A stretch of DNA of 64,000 bases from contig NZ_JAAFKD010000006.1 of NCBI RefSeq assembly GCF_013299165.1, positions 62,001 to 126,000 on the forward strand. Reading direction: 5' to 3'. Below the pieces are notes generated by a model. It did no database searches. It had not been told where the DNA came from and worked only from the letters and a program-made list of their open reading frames with translations. Source of the DNA: Microcoleus sp. bin38.metabat.b11b12b14.051. Its GTDB lineage: Bacteria; Cyanobacteriota; Cyanobacteriia; Cyanobacteriales; Microcoleaceae. Positions 53,852 through 62,670 of this stretch are shown piece by piece. Position 1 is the first letter of the stretch; each line of letters begins with the position of its first letter. The position numbers and the translations under genes were made by a program.

Positions 53852-56644
53852 TTAAGGAAGATACTGCTGAATAAATGCCCGGAGTTGTTGGATCTCACAC
53901 GCCTCAACCATCTGGATCAGTTCTCGGAAAAAAGCAGTTGTCTCTCCATCTGAAATTTGCTGGGCGATTTCCATTACCTCGTCTAAATCGCCAATGCGGG
54001 CTAGTTGAGCAAGTTGGGTCAAAATCGCGATCGAGGGTGGCTGAATTTCTTGGGCTTCATTAGGCCCATTTACCCGATCGCCTTTCTGTTCCTGATAAAT
54101 CCACTCTAAGTTTAAATATTTTTGTAATTGTTCTAGCAGAGTTTCAGCTATGATGGGTTTGGGCAAGAAATCATTGCCGCCCGCTTTAATGCTATTGTGG
54201 CGATCGATGTCAAACACACTCGCCGAAGAAACCAGCACAATGTGATGTTGTAGTTCTGCTTGCGATCGCAAAGAGCGCAAAAAATCAAACCCGTCCATCA
54301 CTGGCATTGCCAAATCGGTAACAATCAAATCCGGTGCTGTGTGTAAAACTTGCTCTAACCCTTCTTGTCCGTTGCTAGCTTCAATAATTGTAAAACCAAT
54401 TGGTTCTAAAAGATTCAGCAACACCGAACGGTTTTCCCAGCGATCGTCGATCAATAATATTTTGCGTCTTTCCCCTACATAGCCGACGATCTGCCCTTGA
54501 GACACAACTCTCGAATCTGCTGCCCAATCTCTAACTTGGGGCAATTCTACCTCAAACGAGAAGGTGCTACCTTCCCCGGGAATGCTCTGCACCTGAATTT
54601 CACTATCCATCAAGGAGACAATTTTGTGGCTAATTGCTAGTCCTAATCCCGTACCTTCGGATTGTTTTTTACTATCTCCTACCTGTTCAAACGGCTGGAA
54701 TATCTTCTCTACCTGTTTGGGGGTCATGCCCACTCCTGTATCTGCGATCGCAAAACGAATGCCTGTTTTCTTCCCTTTATCTACTCGCTCGCTCGCTTCT
54801 ACTTTAAATGTCACTTTACCCTGTTCGGTAAATTTAATGGCATTTCCCAACAGATTAATCAATACCTGACGCAAGCGTTTTTCATCTGCCAGAACTCCGA
54901 CAGGTAAGTTTTCATCTACCAACAAGTCGAAGGTAATTCCTTTTTGTTCGGCGCGGATCTGGTTGATTTCGACAATGCTTTGAAGAAACGAAGGGAAATG
55001 TAAGGAGGTGGGATATAGTTCAAGTTTACGGGCTTCGATTTTAGAGAGGTCAAGGATATCATTAATCAGAGTGAGCAGATGGGATCCGCACTGGTAAATG
55101 ATGTCAACTCCATTAAGTCCTTTTTCGCTGAGGGGTTCGCTGCGTTGCAAGATTTGAGCGTAGCCGAGGATGCCGTTGAGGGGCGTGCGGAGTTCGTGGC
55201 TCATGTTGGCGAGGAATTCGCTTTTGGCCGCGTTAGCATTGTCGGCTGATTCCTTTGCTTGTTGGAGTTCGGCTGTACGCTCAGCAACTCGGTCTTCCAA
55301 TACTGTAAACGAGGTTTTGAGTTGCACTGCCATTTGGTTGAACGATCGCCCCAAACCTTCCAATTCCTTAATTCCTTTGACTTCCACAGGGCGATCTAAG
55401 TCTCCACTGGCGATCGCCTCACTCGCTTTTTGGAGACGGAGAATTGGGTCAGCAATCCACCGTGATGTGATAATTCCGAGGATGGTTGCTACGACTAGGG
55501 CGGCCAAGCATAGCAGAATGGTCGATCGGGTATTGGCATTAATTTGCCCCATAAAGTCTGACTCTGGTATTGTCACCACAATCAGCCAATTCAGTCCATA
55601 GGCATCTTTCCAAGGAGTGACTTGCGTAAAATAACGCTGGTTGTTGTATTTGACTCTCAATTTTCGATTCGTCTGAATGGATTGCAAGCTACCTGAATCT
55701 TGTTGAATTTGAGTGGCGATTGTTTGAATCAACGGCTCGGCAATCGTGAATACTGTCAACCTTTCTACCGGATTTTTCTGTTTGTTCAGAATCGGTTGTT
55801 TGCCAGAACTTGCCACCATTCTACCATCGCGTTCGACGATAAAAACCTGCCCCGAGGAGCTAATTTTGAGATTATTTAAAAATCTATTGATGTCGTTAAG
55901 CTGCAAATCACATATTAAAGAACCTAAAAATTTACCCTTCCGAGCGAGGATCGGATAAATTGCTGCGACACTTAGATAATCAGAGTAGTCTCCTACATTT
56001 TCACTTTGACCTCCCGCCTGCACTTCAGCGCCTGTCTCAGATACTTGAATATTGTTAATGCCAACTCCAGCGATGTCTGCCCAGAACGGTTTTTTAGATT
56101 GAGTTGCCTTGATATACTTTTTTTCGTCGATAATATTAAAGTCGTAGGTTTGAATCAGCTTGCCCCGGTTTCCTAAAACATCACTCGTGTAGTCTGATGC
56201 CTTGCCTCCGGGAAGGTTTTGATAGAGCGTAATCTCTTTGGGATTTAAATAGCGCCCGGCCCCTACCTCTATGCCATCAGGCAACACATAGCCGAAATAG
56301 CTAATCGTCGGGAAGGCTTTTGATTGTCGCCAGAAATAGAGTTCGGAGGCTTTGCGGTTATTTAGGTCAAGTTGCCCGCTGGCGATCGCATCGGCTGTCA
56401 CTTGCGTTAGTTGTTGCGGCAAAGCCAGATAGTTGTCTAACTGGTTATCCACTCGCTGAGTTGCGCTATCTATCAACTGATTTGCTAGATCATTGACTGC
56501 TTGCTGACCGTTTCTAAAGGAAAAATAACCGACTAACCCAACCGCTGCAAAGATTTGCACGATGAATGGTATAATCAGCGCTGCTCGTAGCGGTAAACGA
56601 CGGATGAAATGGCGATCGTTGTTTATTTTTTTTGTGGCAGACAT
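53852..56644 (-). CDS. membrane hybrid histidine kinase (Cache-HAMP-HisKA-HATPase-REC plus C-terminal domain)
   Basis: 930 residues from ATG 56644, which has GGAAAGGA nine bases upstream; an in-frame GTG at 56662 would add six. TM1 is about 22-45, the double-Cache sensor about 46-365, and TM2 about 370-392, followed by HAMP and a coiled coil. His[20 protein letters not shown] has H483. ATPase: [25 protein letters not shown]. The receiver (about 720-845) has [11 protein letters not shown] and [11 protein letters not shown] (acceptor near 777). An ~80-residue helical tail ([19 protein letters not shown]...AFIQQYLP) ends it, a segment common in cyanobacterial hybrid kinases. Co-transcribed with the receiver-kinase below it. 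Confidence 0.91.
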   Translation of the reverse strand: MSATKKINNDRHFIRRLPLRAALIIPFIVQIFAAVGLVGYFSFRNGQQAVNDLANQLIDSATQRVDNQLDNYLALPQQLTQVTADAIASGQLDLNNRKASELYFWRQSKAFPTISYFGYVLPDGIEVGAGRYLNPKEITLYQNLPGGKASDYTSDVLGNRGKLIQTYDFNIIDEKKYIKATQSKKPFWADIAGVGINNIQVSETGAEVQAGGQSENVGDYSDYLSVAAIYPILARKGKFLGSLICDLQLNDINRFLNNLKISSSGQVFIVERDGRMVASSGKQPILNKQKNPVERLTVFTIAEPLIQTIATQIQQDSGSLQSIQTNRKLRVKYNNQRYFTQVTPWKDAYGLNWLIVVTIPESDFMGQINANTRSTILLCLAALVVATILGIITSRWIADPILRLQKASEAIASGDLDRPVEVKGIKELEGLGRSFNQMAVQLKTSFTVLEDRVAERTAELQQAKESADNANAAKSEFLANMSHELRTPLNGILGYAQILQRSEPLSEKGLNGVDIIYQCGSHLLTLINDILDLSKIEARKLELYPTSLHFPSFLQSIVEINQIRAEQKGITFDLLVDENLPVGVLADEKRLRQVLINLLGNAIKFTEQGKVTFKVEASERVDKGKKTGIRFAIADTGVGMTPKQVEKIFQPFEQVGDSKKQSEGTGLGLAISHKIVSLMDSEIQVQSIPGEGSTFSFEVELPQVRDWAADSRVVSQGQIVGYVGERRKILLIDDRWENRSVLLNLLEPIGFTIIEASNGQEGLEQVLHTAPDLIVTDLAMPVMDGFDFLRSLRSQAELQHHIVLVSSASVFDIDRHNSIKAGGNDFLPKPIIAETLLEQLQKYLNLEWIYQEQKGDRVNGPNEAQEIQPPSIAILTQLAQLARIGDLDEVMEIAQQISDGETTAFFRELIQMVEACEIQQLRAFIQQYLP

Positions 56645-57033
56645 ACCGGCATTCCTTTCCACAATTTTAGTTAGATCAAATAGTCTATTTTAGTATTTTT
56701 ATATAGGACTTTTGATTGCTACAGTGTAACTTATCATACAAGCCTGTGCGATTTATATTACAAATTCATCAGTCCTTGGCTCGATCGGACTAGCCTTGGG
56801 GAAGGCTAACGCCGACGTTTGTGTAGTTTGACCCCACGCCTCGAATGACGGGCGCTGCGCCACCTACGAGTTATATAGCAGTTCTCAGAAAGATGACGCA
56901 CCGGACTAATTAATCCCTCAATCCCTCAATCCCCCAATCTAAAATCTAAAATTCTTCAATCTAAAATCAGAACCTGTACCTCACCTTTTTGATAAAGGCT
57001 ATAAGTCCCTGGCGGTTTCAACCGCCTTTTTAT
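56645..57033. other. 389-bp spacer between kinase genes
   Basis: Contains CAATCCCT triplet-like repeats near 56913-56935, several AATCTAAAAT repeats (56937-56970), and a hairpin GGCGGTTTCAACCGCC followed by TTTTT (57011-57031). On the plus strand this looks like a terminator, but both neighbouring genes run on the minus strand, so its role is unclear. Confidence 0.5.
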
Positions 57034-60000
57034 CTAAATAGGAATACGAATGATAAATTCTGTACCCTTCCCTAGGGTTGATTCTACGTATAAAGTCCCT
57101 CCGTGGGTTTCTTGTACTATTTGACGGGCGATCGCCAATCCCAATCCCGTCCCCTTGCCAACCTCTTTCGTAGTAAACAAATGGTCGAATATCCGCGATT
57201 TTACTGAGTCTAACATACCGGGGCCGTTATCTTTGATACGAATCGATACTGTTTGCAAGTCGATCGACATTTCAGTACAAATCATAATTCGCCCAGGTTT
57301 GGCCTGTAATTGGGCAAAACTTTGCCCAACGCACGCTGCATCCAAAGCATCGATCGCGTTAGCGATAATATTCATAAACACTTGATTTAATTGTCCGAAA
57401 AAGCAGTTGACAAGCGGCAAATTACCGTAGTGTTTGACAATCTCAATTGCCGGACGTTTATCGTTAGCTTTCAGGCGGTATTTCAAAATCAATAGCGTAC
57501 TATCAATACCTTCGTGGAGGTTGCAAGCCACTTTGGTGGGGGTATCGGCGCGGGAAAAAGTCCGCAGCGTGGTGCTAATCTCGCGAATCCGCTGCGATGC
57601 TACTTTCATCGATGGGATTAGCTTTTGTAAGTCTTCGATCAGGAATTCTAAGTCAATATCTTCGGCATGATCGATGACTTGTGGGGTGGGTTCGGGATGA
57701 TTTTCTTGATAGCATTGAATGTGGGCGAGCAAGTCTTGAATGTATTCTTCGGCGTTGTTGACGCTGGCGGTGATAAAGCCAATCGGATTGTTGATTTCGT
57801 GCGCTACCCCGGCTACTAAATTGCCCAAAGTTGCCATTTTTTCATTTTGGATCGTTTGCAGTTGGGCTTGTTGCAAATCTGCGAGCGATCGCTCTAATTG
57901 TTGCGCGTAATCTTGGGATTGTTGGTAAAGGCGGGCATTTTCCAGAGAAATCGCGGCTTGGGCGCACAAAAGTTGCACGACTTGCAGGCGATCGCGCGTA
58001 AATGCACCAATCGTTAATTGATTTTCCAAATACAGCAACCCGATCAATCTACCTTGATACAATATAGGCGCGCACAGCACACTTTTGGGTTGTTGTTGCA
58101 CGAGATACGAGTCAGCCATAAAATCGGTTCCTGCTGTCGCATCATCCAGCACGACGGTTTTTAAGGTACGTTTAACATAGTCGATGACTGTGAGGGGAAG
58201 GCATTCGCTGGTTGCTAACGGCACTGATAGCAAGGTAATGCTTTCATTCAGGTTCGCTACGGCTTCTACAGTCAGATTGCCATCCTTAAGTAACAGCAAA
58301 GCCGCTTTTTTTGCTCCGGCATTTTCCATCACCACTTGCAGCAAGGTAGAGAGCAATTGCTCTAGTTTAATTTGACTCGATAAAGCTTGCAATGCTTTGA
58401 AAATAGTTGCAAAATCGAGGGATTCAGAAATGCTGCTGCTAGAGGAGATTGTTTGGATAGTTCGATCGCTCAATGAAGGGCGATCGATTTGGAAGCGGGT
58501 TTCACCCAGCAAAGGGATCTCGCGCTGGGGTTGCAATATGGGAAGCAGCAGTTGCGGATAACGAGTTTCTAAGTCATCGGTTTTGGCTTTGGCTCCCCAG
58601 CGGGCGTAGCAGTAGTAAGCTTGCTGCATATAAGTTTCGGCGATTTTTTCCTTGTCCCAATCGAGGTAGAATTTGGCAGCTAATTCGTTGGCTAAGGCTT
58701 CTTCTTGGATGTAATCGTTGGCTTTGGCGAGTTGAATTGCGCGATCGAACATTTCTATTGCTTCCATCTTTTGATTCAGCACCCGATGTTTCTCGGCATC
58801 AACCAAACATAATTTGTGCAAAAAATTCATCGGTGCGTGATTCGCCCAGTGCTGCATTTTTTCCTGATTCGCACTAATTCGCTCTAATATTTGAAGTTGA
58901 TCGGCTGCTTCAGCATTAGGATAAATTGCCAACCGCGTCAACGAATCATAGAAGTAAAAACTGGGAATTCTGACTTTTGAGACTGCAACCATTAAATATT
59001 GTTCTACCTGCACTGCATTTTCCAGCGCCGCACCATATTCACCCAACAAATAACAAAGCTGAAGCTGATAACGGTAGAACTCAAGAAAAGCAAATAAATC
59101 GCTTGATCTTCTGTGAATTCCAAGCATTTTTTCTGCGTTATAAGCAGCACCGCTGAGCACACAAGGATTTGCACTTTCCCCCAATAAATTTAATACGGCC
59201 TGCTCGACGATTAGATTGCAGTACAGCACTCTTTCTTGCTTAATTTGCCGAAGTACGTGATTGTATTGGGCAATTTCTGGCCCTAAATCCACTAGATTGT
59301 AACCGCGAAAATACGCAGTATTGCAATACTCTGCCAAAGCGTATGCTGCAAATTCCAAATCTCCTGTTTCCAAACCCAACGTGTAAGTTTCTAATAAAAT
59401 TTTTAAATGCTCTCTAGTATGTTCTTTCCAAGGTTTAATGCTGGAGGCGACTGGTAACAATACCTTGACTGTCATCTCTGGATTCTGGAACTTCGACGCT
59501 AAACTCATGGCGAGTTCGCCAAATTGATAGCCTGTTTCGATATCGCCGAGCATCCCGCAGACAATTAATCCATAATTAGCATAACCAAAAGCCGAATCAG
59601 CAGCGTTGCCGTATTTAAGGGATAAATCGATTTGTTTTAAAGTAACTAGCGGAAACAAAGCTGGCGTGACGGTAAATGCCAGCGGAATCAAGTTAGACAG
59701 CATCCGCATTGCTGCTAGAGGTTCAGCTTCCGTCATTTGTGGCAAGTTAATTAAATCTTCAATCGATTGATTGCCTAATTTTACACTTATCTGCTGAAAT
59801 TCTCGCTGAAAATCTGACGGATTGGGCTGTTCTGGAAACTCTACCCCAAACATTTTTAACAAGCCTAGCGCGAGATTTACTGCTTCCTGTGCTTGGTTTC
59901 TGGCAGCACAAGCTTGAATTTTTACTTCATAAGCTTTGACTTGCTGTACCGCTGTTTTAGCCTCGGCTAAAATTATTTGCACTAATTGCTCCATTGCTGC

Positions 60001-62511
60001 TAAATCTTCGGCAAGATATGCAGTTTCTGCCGCCAAAGTGTGCAACTTTAATGTCAGTTGATACTGAGTTTTCCAGCAATCAGCCTTCAGCAATGCCAGA
60101 CCGACTGTGGCATATTTGCTAGCAGCAACATAGGCAGTTGACGCTCTGGCTTTGTGTCCGGCTGCCAAATTTAATTCGGCAAGTTGTTGTTGTTTGTCGG
60201 CGCCAACTAGCAAATCAACGCCGTAGTTTAATTGATTGACAATCTCAAAAATTTTCTCATCTCGCTCTGGAGCCGGTGTATGTTGCAGCAGCAGTTGTCC
60301 TATTTGCAAGTGAGTTGCTTGTTTTTGGTTTTCGGGAATCAATGAATAAGCAGCTTGCTGGACGCGATCGTGCAGGAATTTGTAGCTGACAATTTCCGAA
60401 GTTGGCGGCGCATCTTCTCTGACTCGTCCCAGATAAAACTTGTACACTTCACTCGTCGGCAAAATCAAGCCTTCTTGCAATGCTTTCCACAAATTTGTTG
60501 CTGTTTCGGTGGACAGTTCCTCTGTTACCGTGGCCAAAGTTTCCAGATCGAAAGAGTTGCCAATACACGCGGCTTTTTTTAACAAGTTTTGCGTGGAATC
60601 GGGCATTTTTTGCAACTGCAACGCCATAAATTCAACCACATCATCCGTCAGTGCTAGTTTCTTGACTTGGGCAATGTCGCAGTGCCACCCCCCTTGTCTT
60701 CCCCCCTTACTAAGGGGGGACTGAGGAGGGTCAAACTGAATCAACTTATCGTCGTGGAGCAATTTTAGGAATTGCGTGCTAAAGAATGGATTGCCTTTAG
60801 TTTTTTGATAAATTAGTTGAGTTAACGGTTGCGCGATGGCTGGCGCACAGCTAAGCGTCTCGGCAACGAGTTGATTTAAACTCGTTTCTGCGAGGGCTGT
60901 TAATCTAATCGTATTGATGGTAGCTGGTGCTTTGCGAATCTCATCTAGCGCCAACATCAAAGGATGAGCCGCAGAAACTTCATTGTCGCGATAAGCTCCA
61001 ATTAATAATAGATATCCGCTGTCTGATTCGCTCATTAACAACTGCATCAATTTCAAAGATGCCGAATCAGCCCATTGCAAGTCATCGAGAAAAATTACTA
61101 ACGGATGTTCTTTGGTGGTGAATACTTGCAGGAATTTTGGCAACAGTAAATTAAAGCGGTTCTGTGCCGCTGTTCCAGACAGTTCGGTGGCGGTTTGCTG
61201 TTGACCGATAATTTTTTCTAGTTCGGGAATTACGTCAATAATTACTTGGGCGCTGTCACCTAGTGCTGCTAAAAGTTTGGTTTTCCAACCTGCTAATTCA
61301 GGGTCGCTTTCACTTAGCAATTGTCCCATTAATGCTCGAAATGCTTGCACGAAAGCCCCTAAGGGAATATTGCGGTTGAATTGGTCGAATTTGCCTTTGA
61401 TGAAGTAGCCGCGCGCTCCGACAATTGGTTTGTGAATTTCGTTGACAATGGCGGTTTTGCCAATTCCCGAAAAACCCGCGACTAACATTAATTCGCGATG
61501 AAACTGCTTTTCGCCAAGCCTTTGGGAGCCAGAAATGCGATTCTCCTGCGGAGACGCTACGCGAACGAACGCAGCCAATAATTGGGCTACTTCGGCTTCT
61601 CTCCCGTAGAGTTTCTCTGGGATGATGAAGCGATCGCACACATCCCGATTTGCGATCGCAAAGCCTTGTATTGTACCACTTTCTTCGAGTTGGTGCAAAC
61701 AAAATTCTAAATCAAATTTCAGCCCTAACGCACTCTGATACCGATCTTCGGCATTCTTCGCCATCAATTTGCTGACAATGGACGAGAGTACCTGGGGGAT
61801 TTGCGGATTGATGTGGTGCAGCAATGGCGGTTGTTTAGCAATATGAGAGTGTACCAATTCCAGCGGATCGTTGCTTTGAAACGGCAACTCTCCCGCCAAC
61901 AACTCATAAAAAGTGACACCCAGCGAGTAAAAATCAGTGCGGTAGTCAACGCCGCGATTCATCCTTCCCGTTTGTTCGGGAGATAAATAGCCTAACGTTC
62001 CTTCCAGCACATTGGGACTCATCAAAATTTGAGTTTCCCTCGGCAGCAAAGATGCGATACTAAAGTCAATCAGTTTGACTTCTTTAGTTTGGGGATTAAT
62101 CAGAATATTGGCGGGTTTAATGTCTTTGTGAATGATGCGGTGGCGGTAAAGTACGTTTAATGTGTTGCAGAGAGCGATCGCAATTTGGAAAAACTCGATT
62201 AAAGTGGGTACAGTTTGCCCTTGTCCCGTCCATTGTTTTAAAGAAATTCCCCCGAAGTCTTCCACAATCAACGCATAGCCGTTGCGGCATGACTCCAAAC
62301 TGTAAGTTTGGATGATTCCGGGAAAACTTAAGTTTTTGGCGATCGCGTATTGATTGCGAAAATGCAAGAGTTCGCTAAAGCTGGGATACTCGTTCCGCAA
62401 GACTTTGATGGTGACTGGTGTGCGATCGCACAGGCGAGTTCCGCGATAAACTATGGTGCGAGTTCCTGAATAAATGCGATCGAGAATTTGATAGCCAGTT
62501 AGTTCTATCAC
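57034..62511 (-). CDS. dual-specificity signalling kinase: Ser/Thr kinase-AAA ATPase-GAF-histidine kinase
   Basis: 1825 residues, HstK-type. The Ser/Thr kinase domain (about 8-265) has K36 in VTIKVL, catalytic D130 in IIHKDIKPANIL, DFS (149-151) where most kinases have DFG, and GTLGYLSPEQTGRMNR. The ATPase domain (about 300-620) has Walker A GFSGIGKT (about 345) and Walker B LVIFLDDLQWAD. A long helical TPR-like region covers 700-1330. GAF is about 1385-1535, then a coiled coil, HisKA GVAHEINNPIGF (H1571) and HATPase_c NIIANAIDALDAA...[11 protein letters not shown]. The kinase half is almost the same as in the receiver-kinase at 52550-53833. A CCCCCTTACTAAGGGGG-type repeat is read through in frame at about residue 595-610 (PPQSPLSKGG). 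Confidence 0.92.
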   Translation of the reverse strand: MIELTGYQILDRIYSGTRTIVYRGTRLCDRTPVTIKVLRNEYPSFSELLHFRNQYAIAKNLSFPGIIQTYSLESCRNGYALIVEDFGGISLKQWTGQGQTVPTLIEFFQIAIALCNTLNVLYRHRIIHKDIKPANILINPQTKEVKLIDFSIASLLPRETQILMSPNVLEGTLGYLSPEQTGRMNRGVDYRTDFYSLGVTFYELLAGELPFQSNDPLELVHSHIAKQPPLLHHINPQIPQVLSSIVSKLMAKNAEDRYQSALGLKFDLEFCLHQLEESGTIQGFAIANRDVCDRFIIPEKLYGREAEVAQLLAAFVRVASPQENRISGSQRLGEKQFHRELMLVAGFSGIGKTAIVNEIHKPIVGARGYFIKGKFDQFNRNIPLGAFVQAFRALMGQLLSESDPELAGWKTKLLAALGDSAQVIIDVIPELEKIIGQQQTATELSGTAAQNRFNLLLPKFLQVFTTKEHPLVIFLDDLQWADSASLKLMQLLMSESDSGYLLLIGAYRDNEVSAAHPLMLALDEIRKAPATINTIRLTALAETSLNQLVAETLSCAPAIAQPLTQLIYQKTKGNPFFSTQFLKLLHDDKLIQFDPPQSPLSKGGRQGGWHCDIAQVKKLALTDDVVEFMALQLQKMPDSTQNLLKKAACIGNSFDLETLATVTEELSTETATNLWKALQEGLILPTSEVYKFYLGRVREDAPPTSEIVSYKFLHDRVQQAAYSLIPENQKQATHLQIGQLLLQHTPAPERDEKIFEIVNQLNYGVDLLVGADKQQQLAELNLAAGHKARASTAYVAASKYATVGLALLKADCWKTQYQLTLKLHTLAAETAYLAEDLAAMEQLVQIILAEAKTAVQQVKAYEVKIQACAARNQAQEAVNLALGLLKMFGVEFPEQPNPSDFQREFQQISVKLGNQSIEDLINLPQMTEAEPLAAMRMLSNLIPLAFTVTPALFPLVTLKQIDLSLKYGNAADSAFGYANYGLIVCGMLGDIETGYQFGELAMSLASKFQNPEMTVKVLLPVASSIKPWKEHTREHLKILLETYTLGLETGDLEFAAYALAEYCNTAYFRGYNLVDLGPEIAQYNHVLRQIKQERVLYCNLIVEQAVLNLLGESANPCVLSGAAYNAEKMLGIHRRSSDLFAFLEFYRYQLQLCYLLGEYGAALENAVQVEQYLMVAVSKVRIPSFYFYDSLTRLAIYPNAEAADQLQILERISANQEKMQHWANHAPMNFLHKLCLVDAEKHRVLNQKMEAIEMFDRAIQLAKANDYIQEEALANELAAKFYLDWDKEKIAETYMQQAYYCYARWGAKAKTDDLETRYPQLLLPILQPQREIPLLGETRFQIDRPSLSDRTIQTISSSSSISESLDFATIFKALQALSSQIKLEQLLSTLLQVVMENAGAKKAALLLLKDGNLTVEAVANLNESITLLSVPLATSECLPLTVIDYVKRTLKTVVLDDATAGTDFMADSYLVQQQPKSVLCAPILYQGRLIGLLYLENQLTIGAFTRDRLQVVQLLCAQAAISLENARLYQQSQDYAQQLERSLADLQQAQLQTIQNEKMATLGNLVAGVAHEINNPIGFITASVNNAEEYIQDLLAHIQCYQENHPEPTPQVIDHAEDIDLEFLIEDLQKLIPSMKVASQRIREISTTLRTFSRADTPTKVACNLHEGIDSTLLILKYRLKANDKRPAIEIVKHYGNLPLVNCFFGQLNQVFMNIIANAIDALDAACVGQSFAQLQAKPGRIMICTEMSIDLQTVSIRIKDNGPGMLDSVKSRIFDHLFTTKEVGKGTGLGLAIARQIVQETHGGTLYVESTLGKGTEFIIRIPI
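60686..60730. repeat. C-run/G-run palindrome inside the dual kinase gene
   Basis: ACCCCCCTTGTCTTCCCCCC, then TTACTAAGGGGGGACTGAGG; read on the minus strand it adds DPPQSPLSKGGRQGGW in frame, between the ATPase domain and the helical region. It is the same repeat family as the non-coding copies at 2848 and 48205. Confidence 0.8.
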
Positions 62512-62618
62512 AGCATTTTTTTTAAGTATTTTTTATTACAATTGTAATCTACTCATCAGTAAATTTTACATCGTATAAATACTGAGACATAAAACTAATT
62601 TTATACCCAAGAAATAGC

Positions 62619-62663
62619 TAACTGTTAACAGTTAACCGCATTCAGTTAACCGTTAACAGTTAA
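62619..62663. repeat. GTTAAC-rich inverted repeat
   Basis: TAACTGTTAACAGTTAACCG and CAGTTAACCGTTAACAGTTA are inverted copies with few mismatches, just after the murE stop and about 110 bases before the dual kinase start. It could be an end-of-transcript hairpin or a protein-binding site; no T-run is present. Nothing else is recognised in 62512-62670. Confidence 0.65.
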
Positions 62664-62670
62664 GCCATTA

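Noticed and set aside
57011-57031. Terminator for the dual kinase gene
   Set aside because: The stem is followed by T only on the plus strand, whereas the gene is on the minus strand.
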